Assembly (NCBI GenBank): GCA_009809945.1
Contig: WTPW01000027.1
Location: 785,868 to 849,867 of the forward strand
From: Gigaspora margarita
Lineage: Eukaryota; Glomeromycota; Glomeromycetes; Diversisporales; Gigasporaceae
Length of the DNA stretch: 64,000 bases
Reading direction: 5' to 3'
The notes under the pieces were generated by a model, which had not been told where the DNA came from, did not search any database, and saw nothing but the letters and a program-made list of their open reading frames with translations. This document shows, one piece after another, positions 47,617 through 58,790 of the stretch. How positions within the stretch are numbered: the first letter of the stretch is position 1; the number at the start of each line of letters is the position of its first letter. Both the position numbers and the translations under genes were made by a program.

Positions 47617-48857
47617 AGTAACTCTGCAATTGAATAAACTGACCAAGTTAGTGAGTTTACGGCTATTAAAATTTTGCCATTGATCCATCGAATGAGATGT
47701 TTAAGAACTCCCTAAATCTCTTAATTCATTTCATACATTTAACTTATTCGTCAAGTATAAAGTTCTTTGGTTAATTAGTATATTTAAATAAGCCATCCGA
47801 ATTATACAGTACCGGACAGCAAAAAACATACAATTTTTTTTAAAAGTGCCAAAATTTGATATTTATAATCTAATAAGATTGGCTAATTGTTGTGCGACAG
47901 TTCTGATTGTTAAAAATCTTATATGAACAATGTTTTTATATATTAAACACCAAATTTTTGATTGCATATAAATTTAAGCTCTAATAACTTTTTAATTTTA
48001 TAACAAAATTACAATCTGATCTAGCAGAATTGTAACCTAGACCAAAAGCAACAAATCTGTAAGACAGATTTTGTTTTAAGTCATTGTTTTTAAACTATAA
48101 GCATTTTTATAAAATGTAGATGTTTTTGGCTGTCCGGTACTGTAGCATTACTACACGCTATATCTCTTATAATAATTATTTTTAACGTGTAAAGATCTTT
48201 TATTAATCGATTCAAGTTTGTATTATTTATCAATATCTTATACTGTATCTCTTAGTTTTACATCATTCGTGTTAATTTCAGTGAGTATAAGATATTTCAT
48301 TAATCAATATATTCAAATCAACTACCGGTACACAAATTCATAGCATTTACAGCATTATATTTCTTATTTGTTGTCATTCCATTCACGTTTGCTTCATTGA
48401 TGGACTATCATTCAAGTTTATAGCACTTAAACCTTAGTGTCATTTTACTTGTACTAATTTATTTGATAAACATATTATTTAATTACAACCTGTAATTTGC
48501 CTCTCTCTTTTAATATATCTACAAGGGTGGTGAAGCCGTCCACGTGAGCATGTGTTGGTTAAAAAAAATTAAAAAATTATCCTTTACATCGACCATTTCT
48601 AAATGGAACTTGTATATTAATCGATCCTTGGTCTAGATTCATGGGTCTTGTGCGATAAATTAAATAGAGAACAACGAAAAAAAAAACAGTAATGTACATT
48701 CAACTTACGAACTTTAAGAGATATACCGTGAATTCTATCAATGTTACCCATAATAAATTTGTGCCACTTCGAAAATGATATGAAAATATTTGTACACTTG
48801 CCTTAATTATTTAAACTGCTAGTTTAAATTTTTATTTTTCTCACCTTTAAAAGTTAA
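47617..48857 (+). repeat. Sel1-upstream spacer, copy 2
   Basis: Starts inside the spacer motif taactctgcaattgaataaa and runs to the ATG at 48858. It contains an extra ~340 bp (47800-48145) framed by the inverted phrases acagtaccggacagc and gctgtccggtactgta, a probable small insertion. It also carries the conserved GC-richer block at 48520-48562. Confidence 0.7.
47806..48144. mobile_element. Small inverted-repeat insertion in spacer 2
   Basis: Inverted ends TACAGTACCGGACAGCAAAAA and TTTTTGGCTGTCCGGTACTGTA (17-bp shared core) bound A+T-rich DNA that is missing from the other spacers. Flanking TA is present on both sides. Confidence 0.65.
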
Positions 48858-49758
48858 ATGAAGTTTTATAATAAATTATTTCACAAAAAGTCAACTAATT
48901 TAGACTCTTATGTTATTGGATACAATTATCAAAATGGGATAAGAGTTAAAAAGAATGAACATAAGGCATTCCTTTATTATCAAAAATCCGCTAAGGTGGG
49001 GAATGCTTTTGGAATAAATAACGTTGGATATTGTTATGAAAACGGAATTGGAGTTGAAAAGGATGAACATAAGGCATTCATCTATTATCAAAAATCCGCA
49101 GAAATGGGGCATAATAATGGAACATATAATGTTGGATATTGTTATCAAAATGGAATTGGAGTTGAAAAGAATGAACATAAGGCATTCATTTGTTATCAAA
49201 AATCTGCCGAAATGGGACATAATCATGGAACATTTAATATTGGATATTGTTATGCAAGTGGAATTGGAGTTGAAAAGGATGAAAATAAAGCATTCATTTA
49301 TTATCAAAAATCTGCCGACATGGGAAATGTTTTTGGAATGAATAATGTTGGAGGGCTTTATCGACTTGGAGAAGGAGTTAAAAAAGATGAAAATATGGCA
49401 TTTTTTTATTTTCAAAAAGCCGCAGGAATGGGGAATGTTAATGCGATTTTTAATCCTGGAAAATGTTATCAGTATGGAATCGGAGTTGAAAAAGATTTTA
49501 GAAAAGCCTTTGAATTATATTTGAAATCTGCTAAACTGAGTGATATTGATGGAATAAAAAATGCCGGATATTGTTATCGAAATGGTATTGGAACTAAAAA
49601 GAATTTAAAAGAGGCCGAGTATTGGTTTCGAATGTAAGTTTTTTTTTTAATAAAGATTTATATGGATATTAAATATATGGTTAAATAATTATTATTATTA
49701 TAGAGAAAAAAATAAATTTCAAGGTATTTTTTTAAAAAATTTTTATCTATTTTATTAA
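48858..49758 (+). CDS. Sel1-repeat protein (unit 2), two exons proposed
   Basis: Exon 1 (48858-49633) encodes a short basic lead (MKFYNKLFHKKS) and about seven Sel1-like repeats of 36 residues with the pattern GxNNVGYCYENGIGVEKDEHKAFIYYQKSAEMG. Such helical repeats act as protein-protein scaffolds. An unspliced reading stops at TAA 49635-49637, but this TAA lies inside gtaagt, a consensus 5' splice site. An acceptor (attattatag) ends at 49703. Splicing the 70-bp intron adds IEKNKFQGIF plus eight residues to TAA at 49756-49758, for 276 residues in all. The paralogue at 52571 has the same arrangement. No signal peptide or membrane segment. The kinase gene follows after 76 bp, measured from the proposed stop to its ATG. 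Confidence 0.8.
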
Positions 49759-49834
49759 ATATTTATACAGTATTTTTATGATTTAATAATCAATAGAAAT
49801 AAAGAAATTTTCTTATTTGGATATTGACGACAAC

Positions 49835-50902
49835 ATGAAAAATGTCTTGGACGACGAAAGGTATCAATTATTATGGATCCCATATAATAAATTTGAACAT
49901 ATTAAAGAGATTGGGAAAGGAGGGTTTGCAACTGTTTATCATGCTAAATGTCGAATTGAATATAAGAATTCTTATAATAAATATTCGTTCGCAATTAAAA
50001 AAATTCATGATCGATATTTTTTTGACGAGGTAAATTTATTGAATCTTGTTTAGCATTTTAACATAACTAATATACCGTATATGTTGTTTTTAAAGTTAAA
50101 AGCGTTTTGTGAGATCAGATATAAAAATCCATCGTTCTTAAAATGCGTCGGGCTATCAAGAGATGATTCAGGAAACTATATTCTTATTTTGAAATATGCA
50201 GAAAAGGGTTCTTTACGTAATAATCTTCATGAGGTATCGCAAATGAAATGGGAAGAAAAATTAAATTTATTAAGTTGTATAACATCAGATCTTGAAGCAA
50301 TTCATTCGCAAGGATTAGAACATAGAGATCTTCATAGTGGAAACATTTTACAAGATGAATTGGATAACGCGTATATTACAGATTTGGGACTCTCTAATAC
50401 AAGAAAGGGAGTGTGCGGAGTTTTGCCTTACATGGCACCAGAAATTTTACAAGGAAAACCATATACTCAAGCAGTTGATATTTATGCTTTGGGTATCATT
50501 ATGACGGAAATATCAACCGGAAGAAAGACTTTCTACGGTTATAATTTTGATGAACTTGCGATAAAAATTTGCCAAGGATTACGACCAGAATTTACATATG
50601 GTACCCCTGATTGTTATATTAAATTAGCCAGACGATGTATGGAATCAAACCCGAAAAAACGACCTAATACCTGGTATGTTAACGCCTTGATTACTACGTG
50701 GATCGAAGAAATAGAAAGTCCTGATGATGAAAATGAAACAAAAAATCAATTTTTAGAAGATAATAAAATTAGACCTAACTTTGAATCGCAAAAACCTCCG
50801 AATCATAACGATGAATATATCAGTAAACCCATCAACATACAAGAAATATCCAACAAGTTAAAATTTGAAATTCCTAATGATTTACATAATCATGCAATAT
50901 AG
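49835..50902 (+). CDS. Protein kinase-like gene (unit 2), two exons
   Basis: Exon 1 is 49835-50029, intron 50030-50095 (gtaaat ... ttaaag, 66 bp, phase 0), exon 2 50096-50902; 333 residues. The paralogue at 60368 has the same intron. Motifs: glycine loop GKGGFATV (27-34), FAIK lysine Lys55, catalytic loop HRDLHSGN (141-148), DLG (161-163) in place of DFG, APE (179-181), and the closing Arg254 in KKRP. All catalytic residues are present, so activity is plausible. The family resembles tyrosine-kinase-like (TKL) kinases expanded in glomeromycete fungi. The C-terminal tail (275-333) is charged and unstructured. A TTG 18 bp upstream continues the frame, but ATG 49835 is the natural start. Confidence 0.85.
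50030..50095 (+). other. Kinase intron
   Basis: Begins gtaaat, ends tttttaaag, 66 bp. Splicing joins FFDE to LKAFCEI. Conserved in the paralogue (60581-60647). Confidence 0.8.
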
Positions 50903-51805
50903 TACGATAATTGTAATCACATTATAGAGATTCTCGCAACGAAGTTTTAATTAGTCAGTAATTCTGTAGTTGGATAAACTGACCAAGTTAATGAGTTTAC
51001 GACTAATCAAAATTTTACCATTGATCCATCGAATGAGGTTCTTAATATCTCTTAATTCATTTCATACACTTTAACTTGTTCGTCGAGTATAAAGTTCTTT
51101 TGTTATGGTCGAGTATAAAGATTTCTTTCATCCATAATAATTATTTTTAACATGTAAAGATCTTTTATTAATCGATTTAAAGTTCGTAGAATTTATCAAT
51201 ACCTTATATCTCTTAGTTTCACTTCATTTGTGTTAATTTCAATGACTATAAAGATACTTATACCACTCAAATTCATGTCATTTACTGCATTATATTTCTT
51301 ATTGTTTTATTTCATACACGTTAACTTCAATGATGGATGTATTATTCAAGTCTAACATTTAAAATTACACCAAATCCCCTGCTTGCACTAATTTATTTGA
51401 TAAACGTAAGTTTTGTTTTTTTTTTTTTTGATTTATTTAAAAACGAATTTTGCCGCTCTCTTTTAATATATCTACTAGGGCGGTGAAATGGTCCACGTGA
51501 GCATTGTTAGTTAAAAAAAATTAGAAAGTTTAAAAAATATATCATTTGCACCGCCATACAAATACCATTTCTAAACAGAACTTGTATATTAAGTGAATCC
51601 AACTTTAAATCTCGATCCTTGTCTGGATTCATGTGATATTGTGCAATAAATTAAATTGAGAAACACGAAAACCAGTAATGTACAATCAACTTCCGAACTC
51701 TAAGTGATATACCGTGAATTAAAGTTTTGGGAACAATGCTCATAATAAAGTTGTGCTGTTCGAAAATGATACAAAAATATTTGTACACTCGCCTTAAATT
51801 AGTTA
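50903..51805 (+). repeat. Sel1-upstream spacer, copy 3
   Basis: Runs from the kinase stop through the degenerate repeats, the GC-richer block (51462-51515) and the proximal gatataccgtgaattaaag region. It resumes at 52524 after the TA-flanked insertion. Confidence 0.7.
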
Positions 51806-52521
51806 TTGCGATCAAAATGTGTTACTAGCCTATATAATCGCCTGATTGCTGCGATTGTTAAGTGATTTCTAAGTCAAAAATTCAATACGAGCACATTATT
51901 TTCATAATCTTTGTTAGGCAAAGTTATCTGTCGTTCTCTATATAGTCACCTCCTATATAATCACATCATGGTAAACCCTTTTTATAATCACGCTAAAGTC
52001 TGCAACACTTTACTAATAAACTTATAAAGAATACCTCTTTATCAGCACATCAATAATAAAAACCTTTGTACAATTTGTGTGATAGACTGTGTGATTATAA
52101 AGGAGGACGACAGTACTTGCTAAAAAAAGTCGGTTTGTACAATCATGCAATCTACAATAGGACTAGAGTTGCAAGTGAAACTAATCTTCAATGGTGTGCA
52201 CCAGGTGAAACTGGTGAAACTGGTGCATCGATAGTTATAGATAGAACTAATCTTCAATGGTGCTCCAGTTTCCTGGTAAAATTGATTATTTTCACCAACT
52301 CTAAATAGGACCCGAATAATTATAACATAGGTTAGATTTGAGCCATTGGCGGTTTTTCTGCAATTTGATTGGATAAAAAATTTTTTAGCCTATCAAATTG
52401 CTTAATTTTGCAAAATTTTTAAAATATGACCTCCGTTAGTATTGTTCGGGGTCCTATTGCAATCATGCAATTGTAAAGGTGTGCAGTGATCTACAAAAAA
52501 TAAATCATTTTTCAATCGCAA
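51806..52521. mobile_element. 716-bp TA-flanked element (Tc1/mariner-like) in a Sel1 promoter
   Basis: Inverted ends TTGCGATCAAAATG and CATTTTTCAATCGCAA with TA on both sides (51804-51805, 52522-52523). Removal restores a sequence matching ccttaattatttaaactgct of unit 2. Inside are inverted gtgattataaaggagg / cctcctatataatcac motifs, a direct repeat aactaatcttcaatggtg (52178, 52246) and a nested MITE. No transposase. Confidence 0.8.
52308..52454. mobile_element. 147-bp nested MITE with GGACCC ends
   Basis: Ends GGACCCGAATAATTATAAC and TTAGTATTGTTCGGGGTCC are imperfect inverted copies; TA flanks both sides. Inner inverted blocks gatttgagcc... and caatttgattgg / cctatcaaattg. Confidence 0.65.
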
Positions 52522-52570
52522 TAAACTGCTAGTTTGGATTTTTTATTTTTTTTCATATTTAAAAGGTTAA

Positions 52571-53697
52571 ATGAAGGTTTATAATAAACTATTTCGTAAA
52601 AAAACAACTAATTTAGACCCTTTTATTATTGGATACAATTATCAAAATGGGATAGGAGTCGAAAAAGATGAACATAAGGCATTCCTTTATTATCAAAAAT
52701 CCGCTAAGATGGGGAATGATTTAGGAATAAATAACGTTGGATATTGTTATGATAATGGAATTGGGGTTGAAAAGAATGAACATAAGGCATTCCTTTATTA
52801 ACAAAAATCCGCTAAGATGGGGAATGCTAAGGGAATAAATAACGTCGGAAGTTGTTATATCAGTGGAGTTGGAGTTGAGAAAGATGAACATAAGGCATTC
52901 CTTTACTATCAAAAATCCGCTAAGATGGGGAATGCTTTTGGAATAAACAACGTTGGATATTGTTATGAAAATGGTATTGGTGTTGAAAAGGATGAACATA
53001 AAGCATTCATTTATTATCAAAAATCCGCTAAGATGAGGAGTGCTAAGGGAATAAATAACGTTGGAAATTGTTATATTAGCGGAGTTGGAGTTGAAAAGGA
53101 TGAGCATAAGGCGTTCCTTTATTATCAAAAATCTGCTGAAATGGGAGACACTGATGCAATATTTAATATCGGGCTTTGTTATTATAATGGAGTTGGAGTT
53201 GAAAGGGAGGAACGCAAAGCATTTGTTTATTACCAAAAATCTGCCGACATAGGAAATGTTCTTGGAATGAATAATGTTGGAGTGCTTTATCAACTTGGAG
53301 AAGGGGTTAAAAAAGATGAAAATATGGCATTTTTTTATTTTCAAAAAGCCGCTGGAATGGGGTGTGCTAATGCGATTGGTAATCTTGGAGAATGTTATCA
53401 GAATGGAATCGGAGTTGAAAAAGATTTTAAAAAAGCATTTGAATTGTATTTGAAATCTGCTAAACTGGGTGATGTTGATGGAATAAAAAATGTTGGTTAT
53501 TGTTATCGAAATGGTATTGGAACAAAAAAAGATTTAAAAGAGGCTGAATATTGGTTTCGAATGTAAGCTTTTTGTTTTTTTTTTTTATGAAAACTATATG
53601 GAGTACTAAATATTTAATTAATTGTTATTACAGAGAAAAAAATAAATTTCAAGGTATTTTTAAATTTTATTTATTTATTTTATTAAATATTATGTAG
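52571..53697 (+). pseudogene. Sel1-repeat gene (unit 3) with one nonsense codon
   Basis: The frame from ATG 52571 to 53562 is uninterrupted except for TAA at 52799-52801, where all other repeats have TAT in LYYQKS. About nine Sel1 repeats are encoded, two more than in unit 2. The apparent end (TAA 53564-53566) again overlaps a 5' splice site (gtaagc). An acceptor ends at 53633, and the second exon (53634-53697) begins IEKNKFQGIF as in unit 2. The single lesion suggests recent loss or a sequencing error. A reinitiated product from ATG 52817 would keep most repeats. Confidence 0.8.
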
Positions 53698-53989
53698 TAT
53701 TTTTATTAACGCTATTCAATTTTGCTGGCATGTTCTTTCTATTTTTGGTTGTGCAGTTTACTGGTTTTTGCCTTATATAGTTTGTAGTAGTCTTTCAGTT
53801 TTTTTTTTTTACTATGCGTATTCAATTTAATTTGCAGGATCAACAAAACAATTTCCTCATAATTATATAAAAGGAATGATCTACACCCTCCATTTTTATA
53901 TATTCTTTGAATCTGAATCTAAATTTGAATCAAATCGAATCTAAATCGATTCTAGATTCTGGATGAGGAGCACTGGCCGTTAAGCGTCA

Positions 53990-55769
53990 GGCACAAAAAT
54001 TGTAAGTGTATTTATCGATTCTAATTATTATTCTTAATTATATTATGGATGTGTTTCTTAGATTTTATATTTTTGATTTTTTTTTCGTATTTTTTTTGCC
54101 GGGTAGATAAATTGATAATCAATGATCGTCAAAGGCCATAACGAAAAATCGTAGCGAAAGTATTTAATCATTTCTAGATACAAATGAAATCTTGTTCAAA
54201 ACCTGTGATTCTGTAATGTGGTATAAGGCATAACTGGCACAGGCCGAAAGATGCCAATTAGGTACAAATCAGGTTAAAATCAGGCACCTTATTTGTACCC
54301 GATTGGCCATCTTTATAGACCTATGTATAAGGATGGGAAAGGCTACAACTATAGCCAGCTGAGCCGAGGGGTTTAGCTGACTGGCTAAAATTATAGCCGA
54401 TTCCAGATTTTTCTGGTTTTAGTAAAAAAATAAATGAAAACATGTCAAGACCTGTGATTATGTAACCTGATATAATAAATACTCCGACCACTATAGCAAG
54501 ATCACGGGATACTTCTGTTTGATAATTGCCCGTTTAAAATACTGACATATGACTGCGTGTAATGAATTTATGGCTTCACAATGTTATTACAGTCATATGT
54601 ATACACAACGTATTCACATCTGATTGGCTATGCTTTTTAAATTTACTTAAATGTGGCTGAATATGTTCGATTATCTAATGTGACCAAAGTAACCAATGCC
54701 GAGTTTACATTTCTATCTATTGCATCGCGTCTGCGTTATGTATGTATTGATATATCGGTAGATTCATGGTTATAAGGCATTTTTAATGTTGTACCGTCCG
54801 CAAAATCCCAGAACTAAATGGACAATGCATTAAACGCAGTAAATACGTCACGATATGCATCACATGGTACTATATAAGTCTTTCTAACTAAATATGATGC
54901 ATTACGTGTCAAAGTTAATTTTTCGTTTTGCATGACCCGCCGACCCAATTTTTCAAAAAAAATTTTTTTTAATTCCAATTGTGCAAATTATTCCATTTTT
55001 GCTATTTAATTTTTTCTCCGGTGTCGCCCGATGTCGACTTTAATTTTCCAGAATTACCCGGTAGATCCGAAAAAAAATCAAAAATTTTCTGATTCTATGT
55101 CCTGCAAACCGAAAAATTGACATTGTGTGGCCTTATATATGTAACATAAGCTTATTGATTAAAAAAAAAAGAAAAAAAAAACAATCTGATCCGCCAACTG
55201 GAATTTTGGAACACTATGTTATGCAAAATGAAAAATTAACTTTGCATGGCCTTGGTGTAGATAAATACAAATGGCAAATAAGGAAAATTCTAATATCTAG
55301 ATAATTTAAAACCCATAATATTTAATTGTATACGATATATACGAGCTTGCCAGAGTAGCTGTCCAAAGTTCACGGCTGTTGCAGCAAATAATCGATTGTT
55401 TATTTGGCTGATTGGATGCTTAGGCAATGACATTATCATTAGCGAATTTCGGGGGCCTGATTTATGACACATAATGGAATTTGTTTCAGTAATTATAATA
55501 ATAAATAACAAATAGAATAACTAAAAAAAGGTCGTTGTATTGCTCTTTATTTTGACTAAGCCTTATTGAAAGCCTTATGTCTCTGTAGTATATGACCACA
55601 AACTTTGTCAAACATCTTTTTTTTTTTGTATAAATAAAAAATAAATCGTTATTAAATCGTTATTAAAAAAAAAAAAATTGTTAAAAATTTTTTCTTTCTG
55701 TCTTATGAATGAATGAATTCATAAGACATGCTGACTACTATTACCATGCTTTGTTATGTAATTGATCAT
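53990..55769. other. Non-coding cargo with inverted-repeat elements
   Basis: Contains a small palindromic element at 54240-54315 (gatgccaattaggtacaaat and inverse) and the larger one at 54905-55255. No gene was recognised; a coding-like snippet DEEHWPLSVRHKN ends at a gtaagt site near 54000 but has no partners. Confidence 0.45.
54905..55255. mobile_element. Inverted-repeat element with ~40-bp ends
   Basis: The left end caaagttaatttttcgtttt and the right end aaaatgaaaaattaactttg are inverted copies, followed inside by gcatgacccgcc / ggcgg. Internal copies of the motif (accgaaaaattgacatt) also occur. Confidence 0.6.
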
Positions 55770-57512
55770 CTAGCAAAGATATCTACATAGTTGATGCTTC
55801 GGGTTTTATGAAATCTAGGAGTTTGAAATCGGCTTTAAAAATATTTTAAAAGGCTTTTATCATCAAAATACAACCCAAGGATTCAGTCTCTGCATTTGAA
55901 AAAGAAAATGTAATTCTTGTGACTGGAAAATTTCATGTTATCGAGTATGTAAATGAAAAAATGTAAGACTTTCTGACATAAAGGTAAGTTATTTACTGTA
56001 TAGATCTTTTTTTTACTTTTAGTTAATTTGTTGTTTCTCCTTATTTATCATATTAATTGCTTTAATTAAGGCTATACAAATTTAATTACTTGATTTCATA
56101 ACATGAATATTTTTAATTGACCCAGTTGAGCAGCTTTTTTTTTTAATTTTCATATATAAAACTTTATGAAAGTTATATAAAATTTTTCTTAAAATCCCAC
56201 TATGTTATTAAAACATATAAAAAAATTTTTTAAGTTTCTAAATTTCGACCTGGCCAGATTATGAAAACCAATTGATTAATTTTTCATGCCCTAATATAAT
56301 GAGTGATGCTTATAAGATTTAGTACACAGTACTGTGCATACATGATTTATGTGAACAATTTAAAATTTTGTACTGAATGATTTGTTATACAGTCAAAAAA
56401 ATTATAGATAGATTTAATATATATATGAACATTTTTTTATTTACTATTTACATTTTTTTAAGTGTATTAAAGATATATATATTTATGCATGATAAATTTT
56501 GCTCTAGCCATTATGATATTTTTTTTTTTTTAACAAAATTATGTGAATATACATATAGATTATTTTAAGTGATCATGTCTATCTCAACCTAAAACCAAAT
56601 GATATTCCCATGTTTCCAGCTCTGATTAATATGACTGCGATGGTAAAAGAACCCCTAATATTGTTGGTGAAGATGCATTTATGATAGTTATAATGACTGA
56701 TTATGTAGACCAAGAACATAATGACTTAGTAATAAAGTGTCATTATCTGGGATCTGCACCTCATCTGATTCATGTTACTCCATTTATAAAAAAATTCTAT
56801 TCTCTATATTAATGGTGAATTTATCTTACATAATAATGAAAGTTATGTACATGTTAAAAACATAACCTTTTCTGATCATCAGAGAACCTTAATGAGTATG
56901 GATAGCCCGTTAAAATTCCCTGGCAAGCTGAAATTTTTGAAAAATCAAGTAAAGCTGCTAGCTTTGCTAAAACAATAGCTGCAAAATTCAACATCACAAA
57001 TGGCAATAATAAGAATAATTCTTCTATGACCAGACCTTCCACTATTAAATTATCTACAAACCAACCTTATGTAACTCAATCTTCTGTAACTCAACCTCCT
57101 GTAACTGTAACCCAAATTTTGTAACTCAACATTCTGTAGCACAGCATTCCATAGTTGAACAATATGTAACCCAGTCTTCTGTAACACAACCTCCTGTAAT
57201 CCATTCTTCCTATTGTAACTCAACTTTCCATACCTCTAACTAAACCTTCTGTAACTCAATCTTCTGCAACCCAACCTTCTGTAATGCAAAGTTTTGTAAC
57301 CCAACCTTATCTCAACCTTCTGCAACCAAAGCTTCTAATTCTAGGCCCTTTGTAACCAGATCTTCTGTAGCTAAACCTTCTTCGATTGATAAACTGTATG
57401 CAAGAACTAGGGGCCAATACAAACTTACAGATTTAGCAAAAGACCTATTAACCAATTCAAACAAATCAGATCCATCTTCGCCTATTTCTTGTGATCAACT
57501 TCAATCAGAATA
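55770..57512 (+). pseudogene. Decayed multi-exon gene with Val-Thr-Gln repeats
   Basis: The first recognisable exon reads KDIYIVDASGFMKSRSLKSA and, after one stop, VSAFEKENVILVTGKFHVIE to about 55965. A likely small intron follows (gtaagttatttactg ... acttttag, 55983-56022). A second coding block (about 56630-56810) carries EDAFMIVIMTDYVDQEHNDL and KCHYLGSAPHLIHV. A frameshift follows, then YVHVKNITFSDHQRTLMS, a further shift, and a low-complexity PSVTQ-type repeat region (57040-57370). A Ser/Lys-rich end closes with TAA at 57510-57512. The pattern of short beta-strand-like segments could be an OB-type fold, but I do not recognise the family. Confidence 0.5.
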
Positions 57513-57594
57513 AAAATATAATTTTTTTGTACATACTTTATTTATTAAACCTGTAATAAAAGCCTATTTTACTAATTTTATATTTATTTGAATT

Positions 57595-58130
57595 TGGTTC
57601 TCCGGGTCGATAGCATAGCGGTTATACTCCGAGGATGCAAATCGGAAGGTTGCCGGTTCGATTTCTGTTGGTGGCAAAATCTTAAAAATCTATGATGCGG
57701 GTCCTACCAAATAAGGAAAGGGAATTGAAACACCGCAGGATACAGGGACCCAGGACATCAATTGATGGACCTTCATGGTGTGGCGCTGTAGTAGTTGTGC
57801 TCAAAACCTCTGGGGTCGTACTTGAGTCAAAACCCCGATTTGAATAACTGAAGTCACGAGACATACTGAGAGGCTGAAGTCTGAAAAGATACTTCAAGAA
57901 CTCGTGGCGGCGTGTCCGGACTGTGATCCGTACCAACAGGTTGACTGACCGGGGAGGTGCCGGCGGGGCTTGCTGGGAGAAATAATGCTCGGTGCAACAA
58001 CCCTGCCTGGGCATTGATGGAATGCCAGGTAGTTGCCTATATAATAGTTAGATCCCTATCTGTACTTGTACTTAAATATCTAATAAAGTAGCGCACGGTT
58101 GTAAAGATTAAAAAAAAATATATATATATA
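57595..58130 (+). mobile_element. tRNA-derived SINE (~536 bp)
   Basis: Flanked by an exact 16-bp duplication TATATTTATTTGAATT (57579-57594 and 58131-58146). The head is tRNA-like: A box tagcatagcgg (57611-57621) and B box ggttcgatttc (57655-57665), 33 bases apart, with a GCA-anticodon-like loop. The acceptor arm does not pair, so it is not a working tRNA. The body is GC-richer than anything nearby and non-coding. The tail is aataaagtagcgcacgg, then A-run and TA repeats. This is the structure of a Pol III-transcribed SINE mobilised by a LINE. Confidence 0.88.
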
Positions 58131-58613
58131 TATATTTATTTGAATTAAAATAGTAGGATATCAAAAGGAAAGTAAAATAAATTTAAAAAATCAATATAAA
58201 GATTTAAATAAATGAATGTACTTATTGGTTTGAGAGTTAATTTTGCATTTAAGGTTCGATTTTGTGCTATTATAATTGTCATGATGGCATAACTAGCAAA
58301 AGGGTGAAAATACTCAAATTAAAAATAATGCTTTAATCACCTAAATTGCGCATTTTATCTTTTATCAATGACGATAATAATAATTATTAATAATCACATT
58401 TATCTTTTTCATTGATATTTATAAAAATAATTCTTTATCGTTAGATGCTTCGATTTTTTTTTTATTCATTATATTCAAATTGATCTTTATTGGCTTGTAT
58501 TACATATTTCTTTTTAAACAATTTATTGATTTACAATAATATGGCTTCGTGACTCATGAAATTCGTTATAATGAATGTCTAAATATACTAAAAAATTCTG
58601 ATCTTTAGTATAA

Positions 58614-58790
58614 CTCAAAATTCAAGCTAATGCCCTTAAGGTTCTTTGTATTGGCGTAACAGAAAAACTGCACATTCCTAAACAAGATAGGAATAACTTG
58701 GGATACAAGTTTGTTATTCAAAAATTTTATGAAATAATCTGTGCTACTCACCATGCTGAGCATGTCGGTCATGAAAAAACTTGGAAAAAG
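58614..58790 (+). pseudogene. Integrase zinc-binding-like remnant
   Basis: An open stretch of 59 codons ends at a gtaaat donor site: VLCIGVTEKLHIPKQDRNN, then FYEIICATHHAEHVGHEKTW. The His-x-x-x-His with following GHEKTW resembles the H2C2 domain in retroelement and Ginger-type integrases (HxxxxGH..KT pattern). The Cys pair and the catalytic core are not found downstream. Low certainty. Confidence 0.35.

Noticed and set aside
48900-49415. Minus-strand frame of 171 codons
   Set aside because: Antisense of the Sel1 repeats; periodic composition follows the 108-bp repeat. Same for 52721-53344.
49817-49834. Kinase start at TTG 49817
   Set aside because: An ATG lies 18 bp downstream in a homologous position, and non-ATG initiation is not needed to explain the gene.
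57601-57675. tRNA-Cys (GCA) gene
   Set aside because: A and B boxes are good, but the acceptor arm does not pair, the anticodon loop is too long, and the sequence continues into a 450-base body with a tail and target duplication. It is the head of a SINE.
57682-58014. Minus-strand 110-codon frame
   Set aside because: Lies in the SINE body; its length reflects the higher G+C there.
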